Source of the DNA: Archaeoglobus neptunius
GTDB taxonomy: Archaea; Halobacteriota; Archaeoglobi; Archaeoglobales; Archaeoglobaceae
NCBI RefSeq assembly: GCF_016757965.1
Contig: NZ_JAEKIW010000014.1
Coordinates: 1-64,000, forward strand
Direction: 5' to 3'
DNA: 64,000 nucleotides
The notes under the pieces were generated by a model. That model saw nothing but the letters and a program-made list of their open reading frames with translations. It did not search any database and was not told the DNA's origin. The position numbers and the translations under genes were made by a program. Position 1 is the stretch's first letter. Every line of letters starts with the position of its first letter. Below, in pieces: positions 16,601 to 24,638 of the stretch.

Positions 16601-17148
16601 TGAGGTTCATAGTAGCCCTAACCGGAGCTTCCGGACAGGTACTCGGGATCAGACTGATAGAGACTCTTGTGGATGCCGGAGCGGAGGTGTACGCAGTTGC
16701 ATCCAGAGCAGCAAAGCTGACTATCAGGGCAGAGACTGAATACGATGAAAATTATGTGAGGGAGATTGCGACGAAGTACTATGATGAGGATGAAATTGCA
16801 GCCCCCTTTGCAAGCGGAAGCTTCAGGCATGATGGAATGGCAATTGTACCCTGCAGCATTAAAACGGCATCCTCAATTGCTCATGGTATAACGGACAACC
16901 TGATAACAAGAGCTGCGGATGTAACGCTGAAGGAGAGGAGAAGACTCGTCGTTGCGGTAAGAGAGGCCCCTCTGCATACAGGACATCTGAGAACGCTTAC
17001 TAAACTCTCCGAAATTGGCGCGATCGTCTTTCCACCCGTAATGTCTTTCTACACGAATCCAAGATCGATAGAGGATATGATTCGGCACACCGTTTCCAGA
17101 ATTGCTGAGCTGCTCGGGATTGAGGTTGAGTACAGAAGATGGGGATAA
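16600..17148 (+). CDS. ubiX: UbiX-family flavin prenyltransferase
   Basis: A 182-residue flavoprotein that makes prenylated FMN, the cofactor of UbiD-type decarboxylases. Motifs are VALTGASGQVLGIRLIE (FMN loop), IVPCSIKTASSIAHGITDNL, the arginine region KERRRLVVAVREAPLHTGHL and MSFYTNPRSIEDM. Length is normal. It is coupled to cetZ by one base of overlap, an association with no obvious functional reason. A UbiD partner is not in the window. Confidence 0.93.
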   Translation: MRFIVALTGASGQVLGIRLIETLVDAGAEVYAVASRAAKLTIRAETEYDENYVREIATKYYDEDEIAAPFASGSFRHDGMAIVPCSIKTASSIAHGITDNLITRAADVTLKERRRLVVAVREAPLHTGHLRTLTKLSEIGAIVFPPVMSFYTNPRSIEDMIRHTVSRIAELLGIEVEYRRWG

Positions 17149-17186
17149 AAGGCAAACTTTTTCTTTTTTGAAAGTTTATCCGCCTT

Positions 17187-18461
17187 ATGGCAGTAATTGT
17201 GGGAGCAACAAGGACACCAGTTGGGAGGTTTGGCGGCAGTCTTAAGGACGTAAAGGCATACGAGCTCGGGGCGATTGCGATAAAGGGTTTGATGAAAAAA
17301 CTGGAAATAGCACCCAGGCCAACTCAAGATTCGGTGGAATTCTATCCCGAAAAACTACCCAGGGGGAGAATTGAACTGGAAAATGCCTATGACTTTGATG
17401 GTGTTGAGGTTGAAGTTGACGAGGTTGTGATGGGGAATGTCCTGCAGGCAGGCCAGGGACAGAACCCGGCAAGACAGGCTTCAATTCTGGCAGGCATACC
17501 GAAGGAAGTTCCGGCATTCACCGTCAACAAGGTATGTGCAAGTGGTCTCAAGGCAATCGCACTGGCTTACCATGCCATAAAAAGCGGAGATGCAAAAGCC
17601 ATCATTGCTGGGGGGATGGAAAGTATGAGCAACACTCCCTACGCTTTGCCCAAGGCGAGATGGGGGTACAGAATGTCTGTAACTGCATATGACGAGCTTG
17701 TCGACCTCATGGTATATGACGGGCTGTGGGAGAAGTTCTATGGCTACCATATGGGTATGACTGCGGAGAACATAGTGGAGAGATACGGAATTAGCAGAGA
17801 GGAGCAGGATAGGCTGGCTTATGAAAGTCACATGAGAGCTGTGAAAGCAATAGATGACGGCAAGTTCGCGCAGGAAATCGTACCGGTGGAGGTTAAGCAG
17901 AAGAAGGGGACGGTTGTGGTTGATACGGACGAGCATCCTCGAAGGGACACAAGTCTGGAGAAACTAGCGAAGTTGCCTCCAGTGTTCAAGAAGGATGGAA
18001 CGGTTACAGCGGGCAATGCAAGCGGGGTCAATGATGGGGCGGCAGCCGTCCTCGTAATGGATGAAAAGGCTGCGAGGGATTATGGTCTGGAGGCAAGGGT
18101 CAGGATTGTTTCAGTTGCGTCAGCAGGAATCGATCCTGCCTACATGGGTCTTGGACCGATTCCGGCGATACGGAAGGCATTGAAGAAGGCCGGATTGGAG
18201 ATTAAAGATATTGGCCTGATCGAGCTCAATGAAGCGTTCGCAGCTCAGGCTCTGGCATGCATCAAGGAGCTCGGGCTGGACATGGAGAAAGTCAACGTGA
18301 ATGGAAGCGGAATATCACTCGGACACCCGATAGGCTGCACCGGTGCAAGGATTACGACAACCCTGATTTATGAAATGGAGAGGAGAGGGGTTGATTACGG
18401 ACTTGCATCCCTCTGCATTGGCGGAGGGCAGGGAATGGCGATGGTTGTGGAGAGAGTTTAA
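17187..18461 (+). CDS. Acetyl-CoA acetyltransferase (thiolase) with an extra N-terminal insertion
   Basis: A 424-residue thiolase that condenses or cleaves acyl-CoA. The nucleophile is Cys117 in [34 protein letters not shown] and [11 protein letters not shown] supply the other active-site residues. Most biosynthetic thiolases have about 390 residues. Here residues about 41-73 ([16 protein letters not shown] and on) form an insertion before [13 protein letters not shown]. The start is the ATG at 17187 after a T-rich stretch without a ribosome site. It may supply acetoacetyl-CoA for lipid synthesis or act in beta-oxidation. Confidence 0.9.
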   Translation: MAVIVGATRTPVGRFGGSLKDVKAYELGAIAIKGLMKKLEIAPRPTQDSVEFYPEKLPRGRIELENAYDFDGVEVEVDEVVMGNVLQAGQGQNPARQASILAGIPKEVPAFTVNKVCASGLKAIALAYHAIKSGDAKAIIAGGMESMSNTPYALPKARWGYRMSVTAYDELVDLMVYDGLWEKFYGYHMGMTAENIVERYGISREEQDRLAYESHMRAVKAIDDGKFAQEIVPVEVKQKKGTVVVDTDEHPRRDTSLEKLAKLPPVFKKDGTVTAGNASGVNDGAAAVLVMDEKAARDYGLEARVRIVSVASAGIDPAYMGLGPIPAIRKALKKAGLEIKDIGLIELNEAFAAQALACIKELGLDMEKVNVNGSGISLGHPIGCTGARITTTLIYEMERRGVDYGLASLCIGGGQGMAMVVERV

Positions 18462-18473
18462 TTTTTAATTTCG
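18461..18473 (+). terminator. T-rich stretch after thiolase gene
   Basis: ATTTTTAATTTCG follows the thiolase stop. The bases between here and the tRNA hold no other recognisable feature. Confidence 0.3.
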
Positions 18474-18555
18474 GGTTAGCATTTCGGTCAACTGTCTGAT
18501 CTTTTACACCATTTTTATCTTTGTATAGGGTAAGTGAAAAAACTGAGATGGGGAG

Positions 18556-18691
18556 TGGGGCCGGTGGGATTTGAACCCACGACTGGCGGGTCTCTTCGGG
18601 TCAGAGCTCCAACGGGTCATCACCGCTCAGCAGACCCGTCAATCATCACGCCGCTGGAGCCCGCCGCGCTTCCTGGCTACGCCACGACCCC
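18556..18691 (-). tRNA. tRNA-Trp (CCA) with a 62-nt intron
   Basis: Exon 1 is 18691-18654 and exon 2 is 18591-18556, giving a 74-nt tRNA. The acceptor GGGGTCG pairs with CGGCCCC, the discriminator is A, and no CCA is encoded. The D arm is GCGT/GCGC, the anticodon stem GCGGG/CCCGC, the loop CT-CCA-GA and the T arm GTGGG TTCAAAT CCCAC. The intron lies after position 37, the canonical archaeal site, and would be removed by the splicing endonuclease at a bulge-helix-bulge. The anticodon CCA makes it tryptophan-specific. Confidence 0.95.
18592..18653 (-). ncRNA. Box C/D guide RNA within the tRNA-Trp intron
   Basis: The intron carries box C TGATGA (18648-18643), D' CTGA (18630-18627), C' TGATGA (18622-18617) and D CTGA (18604-18601). 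The D guide (CGTTGGAGCT) pairs with the anticodon loop so that the fifth base before box D faces C34. The D' guide (GGGTCT) pairs with the start of exon 2 so that the fifth base faces position 39. This is the known arrangement by which euryarchaeal pre-tRNA-Trp introns guide 2'-O-methylation of positions 34 and 39. Here position 39 is C, where Haloferax has U. Confidence 0.9.
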
Positions 18692-18796
18692 TTGTTTTCA
18701 TTTAAATTTCAGGTGTATTAAAATTTTTGGATGCGCCAAACTAAATTATATTTATAAATAATTTAATTTATGTAGTCTGCAGCAAAACAGGAGAAA

Positions 18797-18805
18797 ATTT
18801 AATAT
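18797..18805 (+). promoter_or_regulatory. TATA box of alba
   Basis: ATTTAATAT within AAAATTTAATATAAC predicts transcription from about 18828. The leader carries GGAGGTC nine bases before the ATG at 18855, a strong ribosome site that fits a highly expressed chromatin protein. Confidence 0.5.
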
Positions 18806-18854
18806 AACTCCCATCGTTCTCTTCTCCACAAAAAATAAAAGGAGGTCGAGAAAA

Positions 18855-19124
18855 ATGGCAGAGAATTCGGTGTTTGTTGGAAACAAGCCTGTGATGAATT
18901 ACGTGCTGGCGGTGTTGACGCAGTTCAACAGCGGTGCGACGGAGGTTTCGATTAAGGCGAGAGGTAGGGCTATCAGCAGGGCAGTGGATGTAGCAGAGAT
19001 TGTCAGAAAGCGCTTCCTGCCGGATGTGGAGGTTAGGGACATTCAGATCTCAACCGAGCAGATCGATAGTGAGCAGGGGCCTGCAAACGTTTCTGCAATC
19101 GAAATAATACTTGCCAAGAAATAA
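18855..19124 (+). CDS. albA: Alba chromatin protein
   Basis: This 89-residue DNA/RNA-binding protein packages archaeal chromatin and is controlled by acetylation in some species. The family start [19 protein letters not shown] and the central [20 protein letters not shown] are complete, and the C-terminus IEIILAKK is typical. It is a single gene with a strong promoter and ribosome site. The next gene begins 11 bases after the stop and may be co-transcribed, although a T-run (CCTTTTTTTTC) separates them. Confidence 0.95.
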   Translation: MAENSVFVGNKPVMNYVLAVLTQFNSGATEVSIKARGRAISRAVDVAEIVRKRFLPDVEVRDIQISTEQIDSEQGPANVSAIEIILAKK

Positions 19125-19135
19125 CCTTTTTTTTC

Positions 19136-19573
19136 ATGTTTGAAATTTTTGCGCGGGGCCACGAAAACATCCGCGCCACCCACAGAACGACTTTTGAAAT
19201 CACCAGAGATCGCAATCTTTCACCTAGAGGCGATTGCATAATAGCCGTAAATGCAGATAGCAGTGTGGCAGATATCCCCGACGGGCTGAGAGACCTGCTG
19301 AAAAGGGGTCTTAAATTTCAAATTGAGATTTCACTGCCAGATTATGGTCTTTATGAAATTGTCGAGGGCTACGGCGATGAGAGACTTCTCCTTACACATC
19401 CGACAGACATTGTGGTGAGAAAAAGCAGCTATATATGCCCCAGAACTCTGCTGATCTCGGCAAACAAGGCTGCAAGGGATTTGAACAGGGAAATTGTGGA
19501 GCTTTTAAAGGATAAAAAAACAGAGGTTGTCTTCAGACTTCAACCCTTGAGGGTTTCGGCAGAGCAAGGCTGA
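19136..19573 (+). CDS. DUF371 family protein
   Basis: A 145-residue protein of the archaeal DUF371 family, recognised by RGHENIRATHRTTFEITRD and LSPRGDCIIAVNAD. The biochemical function is unknown; the fold is thought to be a small beta-barrel. There are no membrane segments or signal. The gene follows alba closely, and its last 41 bases overlap, tail to tail, the end of the symporter gene on the other strand. Confidence 0.85.
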   Translation: MFEIFARGHENIRATHRTTFEITRDRNLSPRGDCIIAVNADSSVADIPDGLRDLLKRGLKFQIEISLPDYGLYEIVEGYGDERLLLTHPTDIVVRKSSYICPRTLLISANKAARDLNREIVELLKDKKTEVVFRLQPLRVSAEQG

Positions 19574-21008
19574 AGGTTACGTAAACCAGCAGTGAAACCA
19601 CGAGACCGGGAACAACCGGGTATATCCAGAAGGTTTTGTAGAGGTACACATACCACAGAACACATGTAATCACTGCAGCGATCATCGATGCTGAGGATGC
19701 AAGAGGATTTGGTCTCTCGAAGTACAGGGATGCCATGAGCGGAACCAGAAATGCGGATGTTATTACAGAAAAGCTCACACCAACTATTTCGACGATCTGT
19801 CCCATTGGTTTTACTGCAAACACAACAGGGAGCAGAGCAAACAGGAAAACCGACGCTCTTGTCAGATTCAGAGTTAGGTTCTCCGGCATTCTTTTGATGT
19901 TCTGAAGGAGATCTCTGACGAATGCAGTTGCAACCACATGGACAAGGGAGTTTATTGTTGACATTGCGGCCGCCACAATTGCTGTCAGCAGCAGAGCGTT
20001 GATTCCAACAGGAAAGAGCTTCATGGCTATGAACGGAACAACCAGATCAGTGTCCTTCAGAAACGGGGTTATATCAGACGTATACTTTGGAATGACCAGC
20101 CATCCAAACGGACCAATGCTGAAAACACAGATGGCGAAGATCCCGATAATCAGGGGAGTGAGAATCATGCCGTGGGCAATAACCCTCTCATCTCTGGCTG
20201 CAATGAACCTGACGACGAGCTGAGGGCTGGCAAGCTGCGCCACACTTATTGCGAACGTCAGACTGAGTATGAATGGAATCACCATTCCGGACTTCATGAT
20301 GGGTGGTGGTGCAACTCTGCCAAACTCAAACAGAGCCTCTCCGCTCATTCCACCAAATATCTTGGTGTTCGAAAGGGCCTGAATTGCTGCATCAATCCCG
20401 CCAAGGGTGTATATCAGCGTTGCAAACAGGGCCACACCACCCACCAGAACGATAATTCCCTGTATAAGATCGGTCATGACAACTGCCCTGAATCCACCTA
20501 TGGCGGTGTAGATGGTCACAACCAGAGCGGTTATCAGCAGTCCGGTGGTGTAGTCTATCGATAGCATAACCTGAAAGAGGTTTCCCGCCCCCTTATAGAT
20601 TGAAACCATGTAGAACTCGAAGAACACTATTATTATCACGGCGGCAATTATCTGACTGAGACTGCCGAGTTTGATTCTGAAAAGTTCGGGAATCGTTAAC
20701 GCTCCATGCTTGTCCGCAATCCTCTTCATCGGGGTTGCAATAAACATCCACGCAAGAATGGCGAAGAGGATGTGGAAAAACGTCAGAAACGCCGACCACT
20801 GAAAGCCCATGATGAAACCTGCTCCACCACCTCCAAGAAAGGCTGCAGTGCTGAAATACGTTGCGAAAAAGGAGAAGCTGACGATCAGGGTTCCAAGTCT
20901 TTTTCCAGCAAGGTAGTAGTCAACAATTCCCTTCGTCCTCCTGTACTCATAAATGCCGACGAGCAAGACTGCAACAAGATAGACCGCAAGTACCGTTTCC
21001 ACGATCAT
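19533..21008 (-). CDS. Sodium:solute symporter family (SSS) transporter
   Basis: A 491-residue membrane protein with about 13 hydrophobic helices. The SSS start GIYEYRRTKGIVDYYLAGKR, then TYFSTAAFLGGGGAGF and the sodium-site region YTAIGGFRAVVMTDLIQGII are diagnostic. SSS members move sugars, amino acids or short organic acids with Na+. A 29-residue membrane peptide gene immediately upstream overlaps its ATG (ATGA), and a CoA-ligase gene precedes that. Import of an organic acid followed by CoA activation is a plausible reading. The 3' end overlaps DUF371 by 41 bases. Confidence 0.9.
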   Translation of the reverse strand: MIVETVLAVYLVAVLLVGIYEYRRTKGIVDYYLAGKRLGTLIVSFSFFATYFSTAAFLGGGGAGFIMGFQWSAFLTFFHILFAILAWMFIATPMKRIADKHGALTIPELFRIKLGSLSQIIAAVIIIVFFEFYMVSIYKGAGNLFQVMLSIDYTTGLLITALVVTIYTAIGGFRAVVMTDLIQGIIVLVGGVALFATLIYTLGGIDAAIQALSNTKIFGGMSGEALFEFGRVAPPPIMKSGMVIPFILSLTFAISVAQLASPQLVVRFIAARDERVIAHGMILTPLIIGIFAICVFSIGPFGWLVIPKYTSDITPFLKDTDLVVPFIAMKLFPVGINALLLTAIVAAAMSTINSLVHVVATAFVRDLLQNIKRMPENLTLNLTRASVFLFALLPVVFAVKPMGQIVEIVGVSFSVITSAFLVPLMASLYFERPNPLASSASMIAAVITCVLWYVYLYKTFWIYPVVPGLVVSLLVYVTFSLALPKPSRVEV

Positions 21009-21094
21009 AGCATTCTCCTCGCTTTCAGAGCCGCTGCGATAAACCCGGCAACCATCAGAACAATTGATGCGCCGTAAACTGCAGCTATGACCAT
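21005..21094 (-). CDS. Small single-span membrane peptide next to the symporter
   Basis: 29 residues: MVIAAVYGASIVLMVAGFIA followed by AALKARRML, one membrane helix with a basic C-terminal tail. The ATG at 21094 has the ribosome site GGGGGTGA and lies four bases after the CoA-ligase stop; the stop overlaps the symporter start by ATGA. Such tightly coupled micro-proteins in front of SSS genes are likely accessory subunits. I know no experimental function. Confidence 0.7.
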   Translation of the reverse strand: MVIAAVYGASIVLMVAGFIAAALKARRML

Positions 21095-21098
21095 TTCT

Positions 21099-22340
21099 TC
21101 ACCCCCTCACGAGTCTTCTGGCCTTGCCCTCAAACCTTTCGAGCATACCGTTTGCAACGACCTCAACCCTCGGACTGAAGCCGAGAAACTCCCTTATATC
21201 CTTGGCAACTTTTCCGGCAAGACCGTTTTCACCCTCAAAAATCACTCTGATTCCATCTTTTACCTCGATTCTGTAGTGTCTGACACCGTAAGATGCAAGA
21301 ATCTGCTCGACATCACTCGGGTAGAACTTCACACCCTTGTAAATGACCATGTCATCCGTCCTGCCTCTGATTCTTTTTATGGTCATGTGTTCAATTCCGC
21401 ACTCGCACTCTTCTCTCGAAATCACAGCAGAGATCTCTCCACTTCTGTACCTGAGCAGGGGCATTGCTGTCCTGTTTAGAGAGGTGTAGACAACCTCTCC
21501 TTCTTTGCCATCCTCCACGACTTCCCCTGTTTCCGGATCAACAATCTCAACGATATAGTTGTCCTCCCAGATGTGCAGGCCATTTCTCTCTGGACATTCG
21601 AAGCCCACGGTCCCAACGCCACCCATCTCTGTCAACCCCGGGATGTCATAAGCTCTTGCATCGAAAGTTTTCTCGATCTGTTTTCTCATCTCATCACTCC
21701 AGGGCTCCGCTCCAAGCAGCATCTTTTCCACGGAAAGTTCAGATGGTTCGTAACCCATTTCCTCTGCAACCTCCGCAATTCTCAGGGGATAGCTCGCAGT
21801 TGCGCACAGCACTGTGGTTCCGAAGTCGACTATAAATCTAACCTGATTCCTCGTGTTGCCAGCACCGATCGGGATTACAAAGGCGTTTATCGCATCAGCG
21901 GCAAAGTGAAAACCAAATCCGCCATTCCACAGTCCGAAGGCCGGGGTAATCTGAATTACATCCTTCGAGGTGATTCCGGCAATGTGGAAATCTCTGAGAA
22001 GCATTTTCTTCCATTGCTCTACGTCTTCTCGAGTGTATGGGATTATCACCGGCTGCCCTGTAGTCCCACCACTCATCTGTATTCTCACGATGTCATCTTT
22101 CGGCACACATGCCATTTTGAGCGGGTATGCATCTCTTAGATGCTGCTTGGTTGTGAATGGCAGTTTTGGCAGATCTTCTGGCCCCTTTATTCTGTCGATA
22201 TCAATCCGATTTTCTCTGAAAATCCTTCTGTAAAATGCAGAGTGATCATAAACGTACTTCACCACCTGTCTGAACCTTTTCCGTTTAATTTCGTCAATCT
22301 CCTTTCTTGGCATGAATATTTCCTTCTCAACATTGTACAT
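21099..22340 (-). CDS. PaaK-like phenylacetate-CoA ligase family protein
   Basis: A 413-residue AMP-forming ligase of the PaaK group. It has KLPFTTKQHLRDAYP, the P-loop QMSGGTTGQPVIIPYT, ITPAFGLWNGGFGFHFAADA, the adenine motif DIPGLTEMGG and the hinge RGRTDDMVIYKGVKFYPSDVE. It makes an acyl- or aryl-CoA with ATP. A TATA box (TTTAAATATATG, minus strand, about 22362-22372) is 26 bases before the ATG, so the mRNA is probably leaderless. It heads an operon with the small peptide and the symporter. The substrate could be an aromatic or branched acid. Confidence 0.9.
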   Translation of the reverse strand: MYNVEKEIFMPRKEIDEIKRKRFRQVVKYVYDHSAFYRRIFRENRIDIDRIKGPEDLPKLPFTTKQHLRDAYPLKMACVPKDDIVRIQMSGGTTGQPVIIPYTREDVEQWKKMLLRDFHIAGITSKDVIQITPAFGLWNGGFGFHFAADAINAFVIPIGAGNTRNQVRFIVDFGTTVLCATASYPLRIAEVAEEMGYEPSELSVEKMLLGAEPWSDEMRKQIEKTFDARAYDIPGLTEMGGVGTVGFECPERNGLHIWEDNYIVEIVDPETGEVVEDGKEGEVVYTSLNRTAMPLLRYRSGEISAVISREECECGIEHMTIKRIRGRTDDMVIYKGVKFYPSDVEQILASYGVRHYRIEVKDGIRVIFEGENGLAGKVAKDIREFLGFSPRVEVVANGMLERFEGKARRLVRG

Positions 22341-22421
22341 GGATAAAAAGACAGTTCACATATATTTAAATTTTTCCCATTTTACGAGTTTATACCTGTG
22401 TGACGGAATTGTTCCGATAAA

Positions 22422-23054
22422 TTAAACAAATCTGATTGTCAGTTCCCCCGTTCTGTTCCGGGCCATGATGTTGAGAACGAGAGGTACGAGAGATTCAAGC
22501 AGATATGAGGCACTCAGAGGACCGGCGTCAAAAACCCTAAATCCCATTTTTTCGGAGATCTCCTTTACTATCTTTTTTCCTTCTTCATCGCCGCAAATAA
22601 CCAGATCCCAGTCAATCTTCTCATTCAGGTCAGCAAACCTCGCTGCCGGTACTGAATGGAAGGCTGAAACAACCTTGCTTTCGAGAAGTGAAGCAAGTTT
22701 CTCTGCTGCCGAACCTTCAGCCAGTCTCACATAGGTGAACACGCCATTTTCCCTCTTCATCGGTACAAGTGGTGAAACAACGACCTTTCCTTTCAGTTCC
22801 TCCTTAAGACTTTCAGCGGTGGAAAAGGCGTATTCCCAAGGTATAGTTACGACAGCAACATCACACATTTTTGCAGCCATCCTGTTCTCGAATCCCTGGA
22901 TTTCCACTCCGGCTATGGACGAGTACTCCTCTGCCAGCCTTTTAGCCTTTTCATCTTTTCTCGAACCCACAATAACTTCGTAGCCTAGTCTCGAAAGTCT
23001 GACAGCCAGACCCTTTCCCAGATTACCCGTTCCACCCAGCAGCGCTATCCTCAT
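22422..23054 (-). CDS. npdG: F420H2:NADP oxidoreductase
   Basis: A 210-residue enzyme that passes hydride between coenzyme F420 and NADP. The start MRIALLGGTGNLGKGLAVRL is the NADP loop (GGTGNLG), and VGSRKDEKAKRLAEEY carries the Ser/Arg that select NADP phosphate. VVTIPWEYA, FHSVPAA and the C-terminal AGPLSASYLLESLVPLVLNI shape the F420 site. Length and text agree with the characterised Archaeoglobus Fno. It lies 19 bases behind the malic enzyme gene on the same strand, which fits NADPH supply. Confidence 0.93.
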   Translation of the reverse strand: MRIALLGGTGNLGKGLAVRLSRLGYEVIVGSRKDEKAKRLAEEYSSIAGVEIQGFENRMAAKMCDVAVVTIPWEYAFSTAESLKEELKGKVVVSPLVPMKRENGVFTYVRLAEGSAAEKLASLLESKVVSAFHSVPAARFADLNEKIDWDLVICGDEEGKKIVKEISEKMGFRVFDAGPLSASYLLESLVPLVLNIMARNRTGELTIRFV

Positions 23055-23073
23055 TCAACCACCGCCAGTTTTC

Positions 23074-24405
23074 TCACTCGGGTGGTGGGCTTATAAATCC
23101 AACCTCCTGAAGCATTTTTATTTTCTTCTGGGTGCTCACTATCATGTCCCGTGCGTTTTCGTAAATCTCTTCCTCGCTCATCTCGATCCTCGCAACCCCC
23201 TGTTCCATTGCCTTTACAGCAACGGCAGTCGCAACTTCCGGGTAAACCTCGCATTCCGTCATCTTTGGAATTATATATTCCTCGTGTATTCCCCTTCTTT
23301 CCGCAAACTCTGCTATTGTTTTTGCCGCCGTTACGCACATCTCGTCAGTTATCTTCCTTGCGCGAACTGTAAGAACCCCTCTGAACACCGCTGGAAATAC
23401 AAGTGAGTTATTTATCTGGTTTGGAAAGTCGCTCCTGCCAGTACCGACTATTCTCGCCCCGGCCTCTTTCGCCTCCCACGGCCAGATTTCCGGAACAGGG
23501 TTTGCCTCTGCAAATACTATGGCATCATCATTCATCTCTTCTATCCACTCTTTCTTTATGACTCCCGGACCGGGCTTGCTTGCCGCAATAACAACATCCA
23601 CTCCCTTCAACGCATCCTTTATGCCTCCAGTCCTCCCCTCTGCATTTGTTTCAAGGCAAAGCTGCCATTTGTAGGGATTGTCTTTTTTCTTGGCTTCAAG
23701 GTCTTTTCTTCCTTTGTGCAGGATTCCCCTGCTATCAACTACAAACATATTTCTGGTATCTGCTCCAGCGGCTTTTAAAAGTCTTACAGTAGCTATATTG
23801 GCCGCTCCAGCCCCAATTATCGCAATTTTTACCTCGGAAAGCCTTTTGCCCACTATTTTCAGAGCGTTGTAAAGACCGGCAAGGGACGCGGTGGCGGTTC
23901 CAAGCTGATCGTCATGCCATACGGGAATGTCGAGTTCATTCTGAAGTCTTTCAAGGATGTAGAAACACTTCGGTGTTGACAGGTCCTCGAGGTTTATCCC
24001 TCCAAAGGAGGGTGATATCAGCTTGACGGTTTCAATGATTTTGTCTGGATCCTGAGTGTCTATCATTACTGGAAACGCATCCACAGCACCGAGGTACTTG
24101 AAGAGCAGAGCTTTGCCTTCCATGACAGGGAGGGCTGCATGTGGACCGATATTTCCCAGACCCAGAGTTCTTGATCCGTCGCTCACAATTGCAATGGTAT
24201 TCCACTTGCTCGTGTACTCGTAAACCTTATCAGGATCCTCTGCAATTTCACGGCACGGTTCGGCCACACCGGGGGTGTACCAGACGCTAAAATCGTCAAG
24301 TCCCCTGATCGCACATTTTGGGATAATTTCTATTTTCCCGGCGTAAAATCTGTGCCATTCCGGTGCGAGTTTTTCAGGAAGTTTTGCCTTTTCCAATTCG
24401 AACAT
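23074..24405 (-). CDS. Malic enzyme (malate dehydrogenase, oxaloacetate-decarboxylating)
   Basis: A 443-residue enzyme that oxidatively decarboxylates malate to pyruvate with NAD(P)+. DDFSVWYTPGVAEPCREI holds the catalytic Tyr. SDGSRTLGLGNIGPHAALPV and FGGINLEDLSTPKCF hold the metal-binding acidic residues. VWHDDQLGTATASLAGLYN and AIIGAGAANIATVRLL are the cofactor region. It is the short archaeal/bacterial type without a phosphotransacetylase domain. A minus-strand TATA (ATTTATAT, 24429-24436) about 27 bases before the ATG suggests a leaderless mRNA shared with npdG. Confidence 0.93.
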   Translation of the reverse strand: MFELEKAKLPEKLAPEWHRFYAGKIEIIPKCAIRGLDDFSVWYTPGVAEPCREIAEDPDKVYEYTSKWNTIAIVSDGSRTLGLGNIGPHAALPVMEGKALLFKYLGAVDAFPVMIDTQDPDKIIETVKLISPSFGGINLEDLSTPKCFYILERLQNELDIPVWHDDQLGTATASLAGLYNALKIVGKRLSEVKIAIIGAGAANIATVRLLKAAGADTRNMFVVDSRGILHKGRKDLEAKKKDNPYKWQLCLETNAEGRTGGIKDALKGVDVVIAASKPGPGVIKKEWIEEMNDDAIVFAEANPVPEIWPWEAKEAGARIVGTGRSDFPNQINNSLVFPAVFRGVLTVRARKITDEMCVTAAKTIAEFAERRGIHEEYIIPKMTECEVYPEVATAVAVKAMEQGVARIEMSEEEIYENARDMIVSTQKKIKMLQEVGFISPPPE

Positions 24406-24535
24406 GATTAAACCTTCGATAGTATTGGATATAAATCTTTCGGTTCAAATTTGTATTAAATTAGTACTAGAGAGAAAAATACAAAACACTGGTTGCGCAA
24501 TTTAAACGGAATTTGTAAGCCGTCGAAGGCAAACC

Positions 24536-24543
24536 TTTTTAAA
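24536..24543 (+). promoter_or_regulatory. TATA box of the ilvB operon
   Basis: TTTTTAAA, preceded by AAACC, predicts transcription from about 24565-24566. That is the first base of a 16-codon reading frame, so the mRNA could begin directly with this leader peptide. Confidence 0.5.
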
Positions 24544-24565
24544 GCGGGGTGGTTTGGAAAATCCA

Positions 24566-24616
24566 ATGCAAGAAAACTTTCCGGTTGTAGTAGTGGGGCT
24601 TGTAATTCTTTTCTAA
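24566..24616 (+). CDS. Possible branched-chain-rich leader peptide before ilvB
   Basis: The frame reads MQENFPVVVVGLVILF then TAA. Five Val, two Leu and one Ile fill eight of 16 positions, seven of them within the last ten residues, just as in bacterial ilv leader peptides. It starts at the predicted transcription start and ends 22 bases before the ilvB ATG. The T-rich ATTCTTTTCT inside its end could act as a terminator when translation does not cover it. I see no clear hairpin. It may be a control peptide or a chance frame. Confidence 0.4.
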   Translation: MQENFPVVVVGLVILF

Positions 24617-24638
24617 AGTTAGCTTATGGGGTGGTTTT

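Noticed and set aside
18534-18761. A 75-residue plus-strand frame containing GPVGFEPTTGG
   Set aside because: It is the antisense of tRNA-Trp and its intron; this peptide text is a well-known false gene produced by tRNA complements.
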